Assembly: GCF_963678635.1 (NCBI RefSeq)
Contig: NC_087066.1
Location: forward strand, 14,983,171-15,047,170
Direction: 5' to 3'
From: Symsagittifera roscoffensis
Lineage: Eukaryota > Xenacoelomorpha > Acoela > Convolutidae
DNA: 64,000 nt
The translations under genes and the position numbers were made by a program. Under the pieces are notes generated by a model. It saw nothing but the letters and a program-made list of their open reading frames with translations, was not told the DNA's origin and ran no database searches. Numbering within the stretch: the stretch's first letter is position 1; each line of letters begins with the position of its first letter. This document shows positions 25,266 to 34,900 of this stretch, piece by piece.

Positions 25266-25844
25266 AACAAATTGAAGCTCAAATTTCCTTTTATGCAAAT
25301 CTATCGAATTGGGACAAATACCTTGAATTCTAGAAAAAGAAACTGAAACGTTTTTGGACTGCTATTAGATAATACAAAATTGCAACTTCCACGAACGGGA
25401 TCAGGCTCAAGGGTAAAGAGTGCGAGTTCATTATCACCGCAAAGTGCAACCCAAACGCATGATTTAATTCTAGACAATTCGTCGATTTTTCTGATTTCGA
25501 AAGTATCAAACTTGAACAAAAAATGAAATTATGAAACGAAGAAACAGGAAGTTTTTTACTGTTCTTTACAAGCTAGTACTCCTAACCAACATTTAGGTAG
25601 TACAGCTCAGTGGTAGAGAATTCAACAGCAGATCGAGAGGTCAGCTGAACAAAATCGTTTGTAACCTATCACCTGAAACTGAAGCACGGACGCAACCTTT
25701 AAAACAAAAAGCTTCAACCAAACTTTTCGGATTTTGAAAGTATCAAATTTGGACAGAGACTGAAATTTCAAAAGACCGGAGTAAAAAAGGAAGAGATTTG
25801 TTTGACTATTCTATAAAAACTTCTACTCCTGAACAATTTTATAC

Positions 25845-25916
25845 AGGGATATAGCTCAGTGATGAAGCATTTGACAACAGTCCGAGATGTCCTTAGTTCG
25901 CATCCGAATGTCACCT
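25845..25916 (+). pseudogene. degenerate tRNA-Cys-like, triplication unit 3
   Basis: Copy of 22277 at offset 3568. Confidence 0.8.
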
Positions 25917-26275
25917 AACAAATGAAACTTCCAAAACTTCTGTTTTCATGCAAAAGTATGGAACTTAGACAAAAACTGAGACTTCTCAAAATCAGTTGAA
26001 ATCAAATTTAAAAAAAAAATCTTTTAGGACCGTTTCTTTGGACAAACTAAATAAGAAAGAGGAATCAATTTTTGACTACTATCTGATCAATCGAAATCTT
26101 AACATAGGTAAGAAACTGACTCATGTTTCAAGACATCAAAAAGGATTAAATAACTCACTTCAAACTGTACTTTTGATTGAGAAAGTATCAAATTTGGACA
26201 GAGAAACGGAAATTTTGAAGAAAAGGGATAATTTATCAAGAAACTCTAAAAACTATTACTCATTTTTCATATTGC

Positions 26276-26347
26276 GGGGATATAGCTCATTGGTAGAGAA
26301 TTCGACTGCAGATCAAGAGGTCTTTGGTTCGAATCCGAGTGTCCCCT
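26276..26347 (+). tRNA. tRNA-Cys(GCA)-like, triplication unit 3
   Basis: Copy of 22708 at offset 3568; last recognisable tRNA-Cys of the array. Confidence 0.72.
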
Positions 26348-26420
26348 AACAAATTGAAGATCAGATTTCTTTTTCATGCAAATCTTTCAATTTTGGACAA
26401 ACACCTTGAATTCTAGAAAA

Positions 26421-26614
26421 AAAAAGAAACTGAAACGTTTTTGCACTGCCGTTAGATAATATAAAATTGCAACTTCCACAAATTCGATCTGGCTCAGTGG
26501 TAAAGAATGCGAGTGCAGTTTGAGAGTTACCGAGTTCAGAGATTGCACGGCTTATTAGATAGGTTTTAAAGTAATTTGTGCCGCATTTGAAAAAAAAAAG
26601 ATTCCGAAAACTGT
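26421..26614 (+). other. degenerate end of the tRNA-Cys array
   Basis: Holds one last type A segment (about 26476-26530, CTGGCTCAGTGGTAAAGAATG), after which similarity to the array stops. Nothing else recognised. Confidence 0.6.
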
Positions 26615-26804
26615 TTGTCATACAATTCTCATAAATGACAAATTTTTAGTCATACAATTTTCATATATGGCAAAAATGTTAGTCATAAAAATTCCATTTA
26701 AGGAAAAAAGTTTTTTATAGATATTTCATACAAATTTCTGTACGTATGGAATTGAATGGAATTGTATGACAATGAATTTCCCATTTTTTAGATTTGTATG
26801 ACAA
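26615..26804. mobile_element. small inverted-repeat (MITE-like) element between the two arrays
   Basis: Begins TTGTCATACAATT and ends with the inverse ATTTGTATGACAA, giving terminal inverted repeats of about 11 bp. Inside are further short repeats of GTCATACAATT and TTAGTCATA, and an inverted AATTGTATGAC at about 26760. There is no coding capacity. I could not identify a target duplication. Confidence 0.5.
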
Positions 26805-27160
26805 GCATTTTTGTTCAACCCGGGTGAGTACAAGTTGAAAGTGTGCGTAGAAGAGCGAATAAGTTAACCAATATATCGTTAGGTAACAGTATTTAGACAA
26901 CCGCGTATTCCTACTCGTCAGTAAGCAGACAAATACTGTATTAAACAATCAGAATCAAGATGAGAAAGCAAACTTTTGAAATAAATAATTATAATTTATT
27001 AATTTCTTCCTTGTCTTGATTCTTGTTGGTTAATACAATATTTGTCTTTTTGAAGTAATCATTGAAAGAGTCTTACTTCGAACAACTCTGAGAAAAACAA
27101 AATCTATAAACCAAATCAAATAAAATCAAACCAAAAACCGAAATAATATTGAGTACAATA
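26805..27160. other. spacer without recognised gene
   Basis: AT-rich sequence between the small inverted-repeat element and the first tRNA-Phe-like unit. The last 100 bases already match the Phe-array spacer (ACAAAATCTATAAACCAAATC). Confidence 0.5.
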
Positions 27161-27233
27161 ACCGCGATAACTCAGTTGGGAGAGCGTGAGACTGAAGTTC
27201 TAACAGTCCCTGGTTCAATCCCCCTTCGCGACA
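27161..27233 (+). pseudogene. tRNA-Phe(GAA)-like
   Basis: The D arm is CTCAGTTGGGAGAG and the anticodon loop CTGAAGT gives GAA. Acceptor ACCGCGA/TCGCGAC and the T arm carry mismatches, and the B box is GGTTCAATCCC. Confidence 0.6.
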
Positions 27234-27400
27234 AGCAGGGATATTCAAAAAAATTTTAAGCTTTACAAAATTGAGACAAATTTTAAAATAAATTATTATC
27301 TGAGCCCTACTTCAAACAAATCTGGGACAAACAAAATCTATAAACCAAATTATAATAACATCAAGGCAAAATTTGAAGATTTTTTCTTACAAAAAACCTT

Positions 27401-27473
27401 GCCGTGATAGCTCAGTTGGTAGAGCGTTAGACTAAAATCTAAAGGTCTCTGGTTTGATCCCGGGTCGCATCAA
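27401..27473 (+). pseudogene. tRNA-Phe-like, anticodon loop shortened
   Basis: Good D arm and acceptor start (GCCGTGATAGCTCAGTTGG). The anticodon loop is TTAGACTAAAATCTAA, one base short with GAA lost. B box GGTTTGATCCC. Confidence 0.6.
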
Positions 27474-27621
27474 ACTGATAATTCCTAAGGTTAAAAACTG
27501 GATCAAGTTTTTAAATTAATCATTAAAAGAGTCTTACTTCGAGAAGCTTTGAGACATACAAAATCTATAAACCAAATCAAATAAAATCAAACCAAAAACT
27601 GAAATAATGTTGATTTCAAGC

Positions 27622-27694
27622 ACCGCGATAGCTGAGTTGGGAGAGCGTGAGACTGACACACTAAAGAACCCAGGTTCGTTCCCGCTTCGCAGCA
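27622..27694 (+). pseudogene. tRNA-Phe-like, anticodon lost
   Basis: Starts ACCGCGATAGCTGAG. The anticodon region GAGACTGACACACTAA no longer presents GAA. B box GGTTCGTTCCC. Confidence 0.55.
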
Positions 27695-27860
27695 ATCATC
27701 AATACATAAAAAGTTTTCAATAAGCGTTACGAAGTTGGGTCAAGTTTTAAATTAAATTATTTACTGAGTCCTAATTCAAAGAAAACTGAGACAAACAAAA
27801 TCTATAAACCAAAGCAGAATAACATCGAAACAAAAACTGAAGATTTTTCATATTAACAGT

Positions 27861-27905
27861 GCCGTGATAGCACAGTTGGGAGAGCGTGAGCGCAGTAATC
27901 TGGGA
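27861..27905 (+). pseudogene. tRNA-Phe-like, 5' half only
   Basis: GCCGTGATAGCACAGTTGGG and the start of the anticodon arm are followed directly by spacer. The T arm is missing. Confidence 0.6.
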
Positions 27906-28084
27906 AATTGAAATAAAAGTTTTTGATTAAAAATTTTTGATTAGGCAGTAAAAAATGAAACAAATTTTTAAATTAATCATTAAAAGAGTCTTACCTCGTA
28001 GAACTCTGAGACAAACAAAATGTATACACCAAATCAAATAATATCAAAAGAAAATCTAAAAGAAATAATCTTGATTACAACAAG

Positions 28085-28157
28085 ACCGCGATAGCTCAAT
28101 TGGTCGAGCGTGAGACTGAAGCTCTAAAAGTCCCTGGTTCAATCCCGCTTCGCGGCA
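28085..28157 (+). pseudogene. tRNA-Phe(GAA)-like, among the best preserved
   Basis: The acceptor ACCGCGA/TCGCGGC pairs at six of seven positions, and the loop CTGAAGC gives GAA. B box GGTTCAATCCC. The T stem has two mismatches and the anticodon stem one, so function is doubtful. Confidence 0.6.
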
Positions 28158-28355
28158 AGCACGGAAGTTGGAAAAAAGAACTTGATTAAACAATAGAAAG
28201 TGGATCAAGTTTTTGAATTCACCATTGAAAAAGTCCTAGTACGAATAACTCTGAGACAAACAAAATTTATAAACCAAATCAAATAATATCAAAGCAAAAA
28301 CTGAAACAATAAAAAGTAATAACAGAAAAAAAATAATAAAGAGAATAAACCAAAA

Positions 28356-28428
28356 ACCGCAATAGCTGAGTTGGGAAAGCGTCAAACTGATCATTTAAGA
28401 GTCCCTGGTTCGATCCCGCTTTGCAGGA
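28356..28428 (+). pseudogene. tRNA-Phe-like, anticodon changed
   Basis: Starts ACCGCAATAGCTGAG. The anticodon region is CTGATCATTT. B box GGTTCGATCCC is good, but the acceptor is mismatched. Confidence 0.55.
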
Positions 28429-28594
28429 ATCAGGAAAACAGAAAAAAAAATGATTAAGCATTAAGAAAATGAGACTAGTTTTAAATTAATTATTATGTGA
28501 GTCCTACCTCGAATAAATCTGAGACAGGCAAAATGTATAAACCAAATTAGAATCATTAGCAAAGCAAAAACTGAAGATTCTTAAGCAATATATG

Positions 28595-28667
28595 GCCGTG
28601 ATAGCTTAGTTGGGAGAGCGTTAGTCTGTAGATCTAAAGGTCCCTAGCTCAATCTTGGGTCGCGTCA
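28595..28667 (+). pseudogene. tRNA-Phe-like with GTA triplet in the anticodon
   Basis: GCCGTGATAGCTTAGTTGGG body. The loop CTGTAGA gives GTA (Tyr) on a Phe-type body. The acceptor GCCGTGA/TCGCGTC mostly pairs. B box AGCTCAATCTT is damaged. Confidence 0.58.
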
Positions 28668-28834
28668 ATCTAGGAATTTGAAATAAAAGTTTTTGATTAG
28701 GCACTAAAAAGTGAAACAAGGTTTTAAATTAATCTTTAAAAGAATCTTAATTCGAAGAACTCTGAGACAAACAAAATGTATAAATCAAATCAAATAATAT
28801 CAAACCAAAAACATAAATAATATTGAGTACACTA

Positions 28835-28906
28835 ACCGCGATACCTCAGGTGGGAGAGCATAAGACTGAAGTTCTATCAAACCTGGTTCAATCCCGCTTC
28901 GCGGCA
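28835..28906 (+). pseudogene. tRNA-Phe(GAA)-like
   Basis: The acceptor ACCGCGA/TTCGCGGC is largely paired and the loop CTGAAGT gives GAA. One base is missing between the anticodon and T arms. B box GGTTCAATCCC. Confidence 0.58.
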
Positions 28907-29078
28907 AGCAAGGATATTGAAAAAATAATGGTTTTGATTAAGCATTACGAAATTGAGACAAGTTTTAAAATTAATTATTGTCTGAGTCCTACTTCAAATC
29001 AATCTGAGACAAACAAAATCTTTAAACTAAATTCTAACAACATCAAAGCAAAATTTGAAGATTTTAAAATAAAACAGG

Positions 29079-29137
29079 GCCGTGATAGCTCAGTTGGGAG
29101 AGCGTTAGACTGAATAACTAAAATTCCCTGGTTCATG
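29079..29137 (+). pseudogene. tRNA-Phe-like, 3' end lost
   Basis: Good from GCCGTGATAGCTCAGTTGGG to the loop CTGAATA (GAA). Sequence departs after TGGTTCA, losing half of the T arm and the acceptor. Confidence 0.58.
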
Positions 29138-29196
29138 TAAGCCAGGGACTCAATTTTAGTAGTATCAAAAGAAGAACTGAAAGAATTGCGATTAGA

Positions 29197-29269
29197 GCAG
29201 TGATAGCTCAATTGGGAGAGCTTTAGAAAAAAGAGCTAAGGATATCTGGTTTGATCCTGGGTCGCGGCA
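29197..29269 (+). pseudogene. tRNA-Phe-like, anticodon replaced
   Basis: GCAGTGATAGCTCAATTGGG start and GGGTCGCGGCA end. The anticodon region is AGAAAAAAGAGCTAA. It lies only 118 bp after the previous segment. Confidence 0.55.
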
Positions 29270-29604
29270 ACCAGTGAACTTCGACAGAATTTAGTTTTGA
29301 TTAGGCATTAAGAAATTGAAAGAAACTTTTAAATAAGAAAAAAAAACAAATGAGGCAAAACTTAATCTTCAAGATCTTTTCGAAGGTCCACAGTCTTTAA
29401 GCTCGCCTTGAGATCCAGTTTTTCAATCTAATAAAATAAAAAAAGATACAAAAAAAATAGTTTGGCCGGCAAAACAACAAAAAAAAATTTTTAAAAACTA
29501 ATAATTGATTCCTCTTTCAAATAACTCTGAAAAAAAAAGCAAAAAACCGAAACCAAATTACTAAAACATTCAATCAAATTTAGAAGAAGTTTGGTTACGC
29601 CAAT

Positions 29605-29678
29605 TGCGTGATAGCCTAGTTCGGAGAGCGTGAGACTGCAGATCTAGAGGACCCTGGTTCGATCCCGGATCGAGTTGA
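29605..29678 (+). pseudogene. tRNA-Phe-like with GCA anticodon
   Basis: Body TAGCCTAGTTCGGAGAGCG. The loop CTGCAGA gives GCA, one base from GAA. The T arm CCTGG-TTCGATC-CCGGA is the best in this array, but the acceptor no longer pairs. Confidence 0.58.
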
Positions 29679-29975
29679 TCCGGAAATTTCTACAAAAAAT
29701 AATTTTGATTAAGCATTAAGAAATTAAAACAAGTTAAATTACAAAAAAAGTATAAGACAAAATTGAATCTTCAAGATATTTTTCAATGTTTTTCAGTCTA
29801 TAGAATTAAAAGAAAACACGATACGATAATGGAGTTTGGTTCGGAAAACGACAACATTTTTTAAATTAAAAATGACCTGAGTCCTATTTCAAATAATTCT
29901 GAGAAAAACAAAAAAATTGAAACCAAAACACAATAACATTAAATCAAAAAATGAAGGAGATTTGAGTACGACAAC

Positions 29976-30047
29976 GTTGTGATAGCCTAAATGTGAGAAG
30001 GTTAGACTGCAGACCTAAAGGTCCCTGCTTCGATCTCGGCTGGGGCA
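29976..30047 (+). pseudogene. tRNA-Phe-like with GCA anticodon
   Basis: TTAGACTGCAGACCTAA gives GCA. The D arm is TAGCCTAAATGTGAG and the acceptor is decayed. Confidence 0.52.
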
Positions 30048-30164
30048 ATCTGGCAACTTGATATGTACAGGCCTTAATTGAGCTCTGCATTTCAAATACC
30101 AGAAACAAATTCAATATCTCTATGATATAACGAAAACCATTGGACGGCATTCATACTTGATTTC

Positions 30165-30235
30165 ACCGCGACAGCTCAATTGGGAAAGTTAGATTGAAGA
30201 ACTCAAGGTAGCTGGTCGGTTTCAGCAGTGGGAGA
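30165..30235 (+). pseudogene. tRNA-Phe-like relic, last unit
   Basis: ACCGCGACAGCTCAATTGGG is followed by GATTGAAGAACTC (GAA retained). The T arm is unrecognisable. Confidence 0.45.
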
Positions 30236-30571
30236 ACTTCAGTTTTTAAGGTGTGAATTAAAAAATCAGTCAATATCTTTAGTTCATTCTTTTACCATCA
30301 ATTGTTTTACCTCCACACTAGAGAGATTATTTTTTGAACCTTTCTGAACCTTTCTTTGTTTTACAATCCTTTTTAGGATTTTGTTTATGATTTCACATAT
30401 TTTGTACTCACCATTATACAGCATATTAAATTCTCCTGATCTGCTAGCAATTTTTTTTGCACTAATCAGCGATTTTAATATTAAAGGATTTTGGGGTTTC
30501 AAAGTGAGAGTACTTCTGGGCTAAAATATCTAGATATGGTTATGGGTGTATGGGGGTTGCTATTGCTAGTG

Positions 30572-31941
30572 TTATGGCTGACCTGGTACATAAGGGTACA
30601 GTTCCCGCTCTATTTTTCCGTCGTCCTCTTTCTCATCCAGCCATCTGTTGCACTGGAACAATGTCACTTTGCCCTCCTTCTTCACCTCAACCTACATCAC
30701 ACATGAATCAGAGCAGAGGTCAACAGGCCAAGTAGGGTGCTGTTAATCACTTGCAAGTTGAAATCAAGAACACAATTGCTTTTTTGTTGTTCGAAAAAGG
30801 TCTTTTCGGTTATAACCCCTTAAATGACGAAAATTGAAAATGAAAAGTTTTCGTTTTTATTTTTATCATTTAGTGGGGGGGGGGGGGGGGAGTATAATCA
30901 AAAAGACCCCGAAAAATTAAGTATGTTCTTAATGGCTTTTTTCATACAAAAAATATGTTTATAATTTTTATTTTTTCATAAAATAGATTTGATGAATACA
31001 AATTCAAACTGGCTCCTAATGGCTAATTTCATACAAAAAATTATGTTTATAATTATATAATTACTAGTTATTTTTTCTTTAAAAAAATTTGATGAATACA
31101 ACTTTAAACTTTAAACTGGCAAAGATCTTTTTCTTGATCTTTATTTGTTCGCACAATTAGCCAAAATATCAAAAAAATAATGGGACATTTTCAGTTTACT
31201 ACCCCTGTATCCTTGGCTAACTCCAATTTTGAAAATAAATACGAATTTTATAGACTTAAATCATTTATCGCGCGTTGCTGTGATTAAAATGACGCAATCC
31301 TGGTTACATAATCGGTTACCTAATCAATGATTGACTGACCTTGTCTAGAAACCAGCCTGCTCCGATGCCCCTCCCATCATGCCATACTTTCAGTTTCTGA
31401 ATTTCACCCACATCTTTGATCTTCTTCTTATACACACCCTTCCTGAACACCAAAATAGCTCAGTTAGCATCAAAAGTATGAATTATAAGCAATCATTAAA
31501 AAATATCGCACAATACAAAATCGCTCCAAACTGAAAGGAGGCGAGCTAATTGGTCGTATTATTTCCATACATGACTCACATGTTGAAATTTGATATAATC
31601 CAAAAGTTATGGTTTTTCAATATTATCTTAACCAAAAACTATTCGAGACTGATTAAAGGACAGTCGGAAAACTCAGGGCTTTGCCCTCATATGCGGGCAG
31701 TTTTGTTTAGATTAAAAATCAGAGGTCAAACAAATAAATGGGTCCAAAAAGCGTTATGTTCAGCGAAACGAACAAAAAAAGATTTGAGCTCACGAGTTTC
31801 TTTCAAAATCGTCTGAGCCCTCCTTGTCTAAAACGAGTTCTCCCGAGTCTCCCTTCTCTCCATATAAGGTCATGGACACTTTGCTGTCGGTGCCAGCTCC
31901 TGCTATGTCTCCAGTGTAGACTATGAACTCGTAATCAAATT
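30572..31941 (-). CDS. PLAT domain 7 and C-terminus (exons 27-29)
   Basis: Part A (31941-31794) has YEFIVYTGDIAGAGTDSKV. Part B (31442-31340) has KLKVWHDGRGIGAGWFLDK, with Arg replacing the Ser of HDGSG. Part C is the last exon (30691-30572), with LFQCNRWLDEKEDDGK and then ELYPYVPGQP and a TAA stop. The protein ends seven residues after the domain's last strand. A possible polyadenylation hexamer ATTAAA lies about 95 nt downstream on the minus strand (30479-30474). Confidence 0.9.
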
Positions 31942-34900
31942 CTAAAAAATGTTGAACGAAATTACGTCTTTTGCTAGGATGTTGCACAATTGTTATGCAA
32001 TCAAGTTACATAATAAAAGCAGAAAGAGTGTGAACAAATAGGTATGATTGAGCGAGAAACTAGACTTTGAATTGAATCACATCTCAAAAAGGACTGAAGA
32101 ACGTATCAAATGTTGAACAGATTTTCAAAATATTCCAAGGAAATTATTCCCGAAAGCAGAAATTAGATTTCAAGATTTCAAGCGAAGAGATGCAAAAAGC
32201 ACTAGTTTAACGTACTTGTTTCTGGAACTAAAACAGAAAAAAAACTTTATAAACGTTTTACTTTTATACATCTAGAGTAAATTGCTACTATGTTGGAAAA
32301 TGTCGCTTTTTTCAACTTAATTGAAATTGAAACGTTAACATCCAACAGTTTTGTTGTTTTTTAGTCAGAACTAACAAAACCACCACATATAATATTCACA
32401 ATTTTGAATTAATTATTGTTACGACCATTTGCAAAATGGGGAGGAACTTTGTATTCAAGTTTGCTTTAGTTTTTCCCTTTTTTTGTTCCGACCATTGTTC
32501 CGGGTGTGGTTTAGTTTGTTTTCCACGCAAAATTAGGTTCCCACACAATAAGAATCGGACTGAGTTGAGTGATATATCATAATAAAGCAATTTCAGTCGT
32601 GATTCGAACGACATTAAAAAGGTAGAAAAAAACCGGTTTGAACTATTTGATTTTTGTTCTAATTTCGAGCTTATAAGGTGAGCGTCCAGGTTTACAAGAG
32701 TGAAAAACTGGTTTGAAATTTTGTATTTTTGTTCTAACTTCGAGCTAATAAGATGAGCATCCAGGCTTAAAGAGTTTTTAGCGCCATTTTGGGAATCAAA
32801 AAACTCTTAACGAATATGCCTAAATTTCTAAATTTTTGTTGAGATCCTGTTTTCACACCACCCAGAAAAAACGACACTAATTTGAAAGACTTTTTCTTGT
32901 TTGTGTTCTTAAGAATATGATAGAAATATTCAATGCTACAGGCACAGTAACCGGCTATCTTTGTTTATTTTTTGTTTTCCATGCAAAATTAGGTACAACA
33001 AATAATCATCGGACTGAGTTGAGTGATATATCAAATTAAAGCCCTTTCAGTCGTGATTCGAATGAAAGTAAGAGTGTCGAAAAAAACCGACTGAAATTTT
33101 TGATTTCCGTTTCAATTTCGAGCTAATAAGGCGAGCGTCCAGGCTTAAAAGAGTGAAAATCCAGTTTGAAATTTTTGATTTTTCTTCTAATTTTGAGCTA
33201 ATAAGGTGAGCATCCAGGCTTACAAAATTTTAAGCGCCATTTTGGGAACAAAAAAACACTTAACGAATATGCTTAAGGTTCTAGTTTTTTTGTTGAGATC
33301 CTGTTTTCATATCAACGAGAAAAAACGACACTAATTTAAAAGACTTTTTTTTGTTTGTGTTCTTAAGATTATGATCGAAATATTCAATGCTACTGGCACA
33401 GTAACCGGCTATACTCGTTTTTATTTTTTTTGTTTTTCACGCAAAATTAAGTACAACAAACAATCATCGGACTCAGTTGAGTGATGTATCATATTAAAGC
33501 CCTTTCAGTCGTGATTCGAACGAAATTAAAAGTGTCGTGAAAAACAGGTTTGAAAATTTTGACTGTTGTTATAATTTCGAGCTAATACCGCAAGCGTTTA
33601 GGCTTACAGAGTTTTTGGCGCCATTTTGTGAATCAAAAAATTCTTACTATGTCTTTTCTATCATTTTTCTACAAGAACTGTTTTCCACTTGGCCTATTTT
33701 ACCATGAATGTTGAATATGCTTAAGTTCTTTTTTTTCGTTCAGATCTTTTTATCACACCACACAGAAAAAAAAACGACAATAATTTGCAATAATATTTTT
33801 GTATTATTTAAGACTATGGTCGGAACATTCTGTGCTTCTTGCACAGTAACTGTCTATCTTTGTTGTTTTATTGGAACAGGTTTATTTGTTTCCCCCATTT
33901 GCAAATCGTTCATTAGCGGACTTCACCCCGTTTGGGACTTTTTTACGGCCTTCACTTTTGGCCGACTTTACGGCCTTCACTTTTGGCCGACCAGCTCTAA
34001 CTTTTTTGAAGACAGTACATACCAACTTTAAAAGGAGAGCGTGCACCACGTATTTGTTTTTGGTTGAAACATTGCAAAAAACCCAAACTGCACCATTTAG
34101 GCCCTTTTTGCAAAATTTTATCATCTGCCCGAAAAAAGAGGCATTTTAAGCCCTTTTTTCGCAAAAATTTACCATCTGCCCGCAAAATCACAAATCATAC
34201 ATGAAAAAGAAACAAAGCTTTTGCAGTTCATTTAAAAGCTCACCGCCCAGCCCCTCGATAAAATCCTAAATACGCGCCTGAAAAGGAGGAATCAGTTACA
34301 ATGTACAAAATTAGCATATATTTAAAACTTGAATTAGTCATTTTACAGTGGGTGGAAATTCTTTACTAGGGATTATAGCGGGGAATAGCTGGTCATTTAT
34401 AATTCTTTACTTTTCTAGTTGACAAGATGATCTGTCTTACCGTATGGGAATAGTGTTCGTTCGGTGTGTCCGTCGTCTTGGCTGTGTGAGAGCCACTTAT
34501 TGCAATTAAACACAGTCTCTTTCTCCTCATACGTCACCACAATCTGAACAGAAACCACCGAGTTTAATGCTTTGAACAGGAGACCTCCAACATAAGTAGG
34601 AAACTTTTCTCTATAAGGCAAAAAAATCAATTAAACGAAGGCATATAGATTAAAGAATTTACACATAACAAGCATAACAAGTTGATTCATGGTATTTTTT
34701 AAAGCGTATGTGCAGTAATTGGTAGTTTTACTCATCAATATCGATTTTCGATATGTGGATTTTCGGAGAGCTTAGATATTTTGGTGAAGATTTTTAGGTA
34801 AATTAGATTTTTAGGTGAAGATTTACGCGACGATATTTGTTGAAGTGAAATATAGACGAAAAGTGTGAATACGATTTTGTAATTTATCTGACCTTGTCCA

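Larger units (their letters stand above)
21024..26375 (+). repeat. 1784-bp unit repeated three times, almost identical
   Basis: Units are about 21024-22807, 22808-24591 and 24592-26375. Landmarks recur at an exact 1784-bp offset. I noticed only isolated substitutions: ATACTATCG in unit 1 against ATTCTATCG in units 2 and 3, AAAGCCTCAACC in unit 2, and GGATCAGGC in unit 3. Identity falls off after about 26384. Each unit holds three tRNA sites (a good one, a degenerate one, a fair one) and a spacer of about 360 bp that lacks types A and B. Confidence 0.92.
1..26420 (+). repeat. tRNA-Cys higher-order tandem array (about 704-bp unit)
   Basis: A head-to-tail array runs from the window edge, so it probably continues to the left. 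Each unit of about 704 bp holds three tRNA-Cys-derived segments: type A (first copy about 93-163, core CTGGCTCAGTGGT), type B (about 343-414, core TATAGCTCACTGGCAG) and type C (594-665, the recognisable tRNA). Start-to-start spacing is about 250, 251 and 204 bp. The spacers after A, B and C resemble one another: all contain a variant of a motif like AAACTTGGACAAA followed by GAAATGAAAACGAAG. The unit is therefore a trimer of an older tRNA-plus-spacer monomer. Types A and B are closer to tRNA-Cys in the 22.0-kb region (about 22035-22085), which supports decay from a common ancestor. Confidence 0.93.
27060..30235 (+). repeat. tRNA-Phe-like tandem array (about 240-bp monomers, alternating types)
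   Basis: Thirteen tRNA-like segments, all on the + strand, mostly 220-270 bp apart. The spacers share TCTGAGACAAACAAAATCTA followed by AAACCAAAT and AAAACTGAA. Two body types mostly alternate: one starts ACCGCGATAGCT (27161, 27622, 28085, 28356, 28835), the other GCCGTGATAGCT (27401, 27861, 28595, 29079). The array is therefore mainly a two-member higher-order repeat. Copies are far more diverged than the tRNA-Cys copies. Spacing becomes irregular after 29079. Confidence 0.85.

Noticed and set aside
10279-26349. ORFs ending RGYSSVVEHSTADREVLGSN or similar, including the 117-codon ORF repeated three times
   Set aside because: This peptide is the translation of the tRNA-Cys gene itself, so it is not a protein-coding signal.
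1-30235. CRISPR-like array, because of regular repeats and spacers
   Set aside because: The repeats are tRNA genes with Pol III promoter boxes and the spacers are homologous to one another, so there are no unique spacers and no cas genes.
30875-30892. Homopolymer G/C runs (also 35950-35970, 51020-51033, 51210-51255)
   Set aside because: Simple low-complexity runs. Only those at 51.0-51.3 kb are part of a recognised structure (the MITE).
33708-34191. Cluster of overlapping ORFs on both strands at 33.7-34.2 kb
   Set aside because: Overlapping frames in repeat-derived intron sequence with no domain, phase-compatible splice sites or codon bias.
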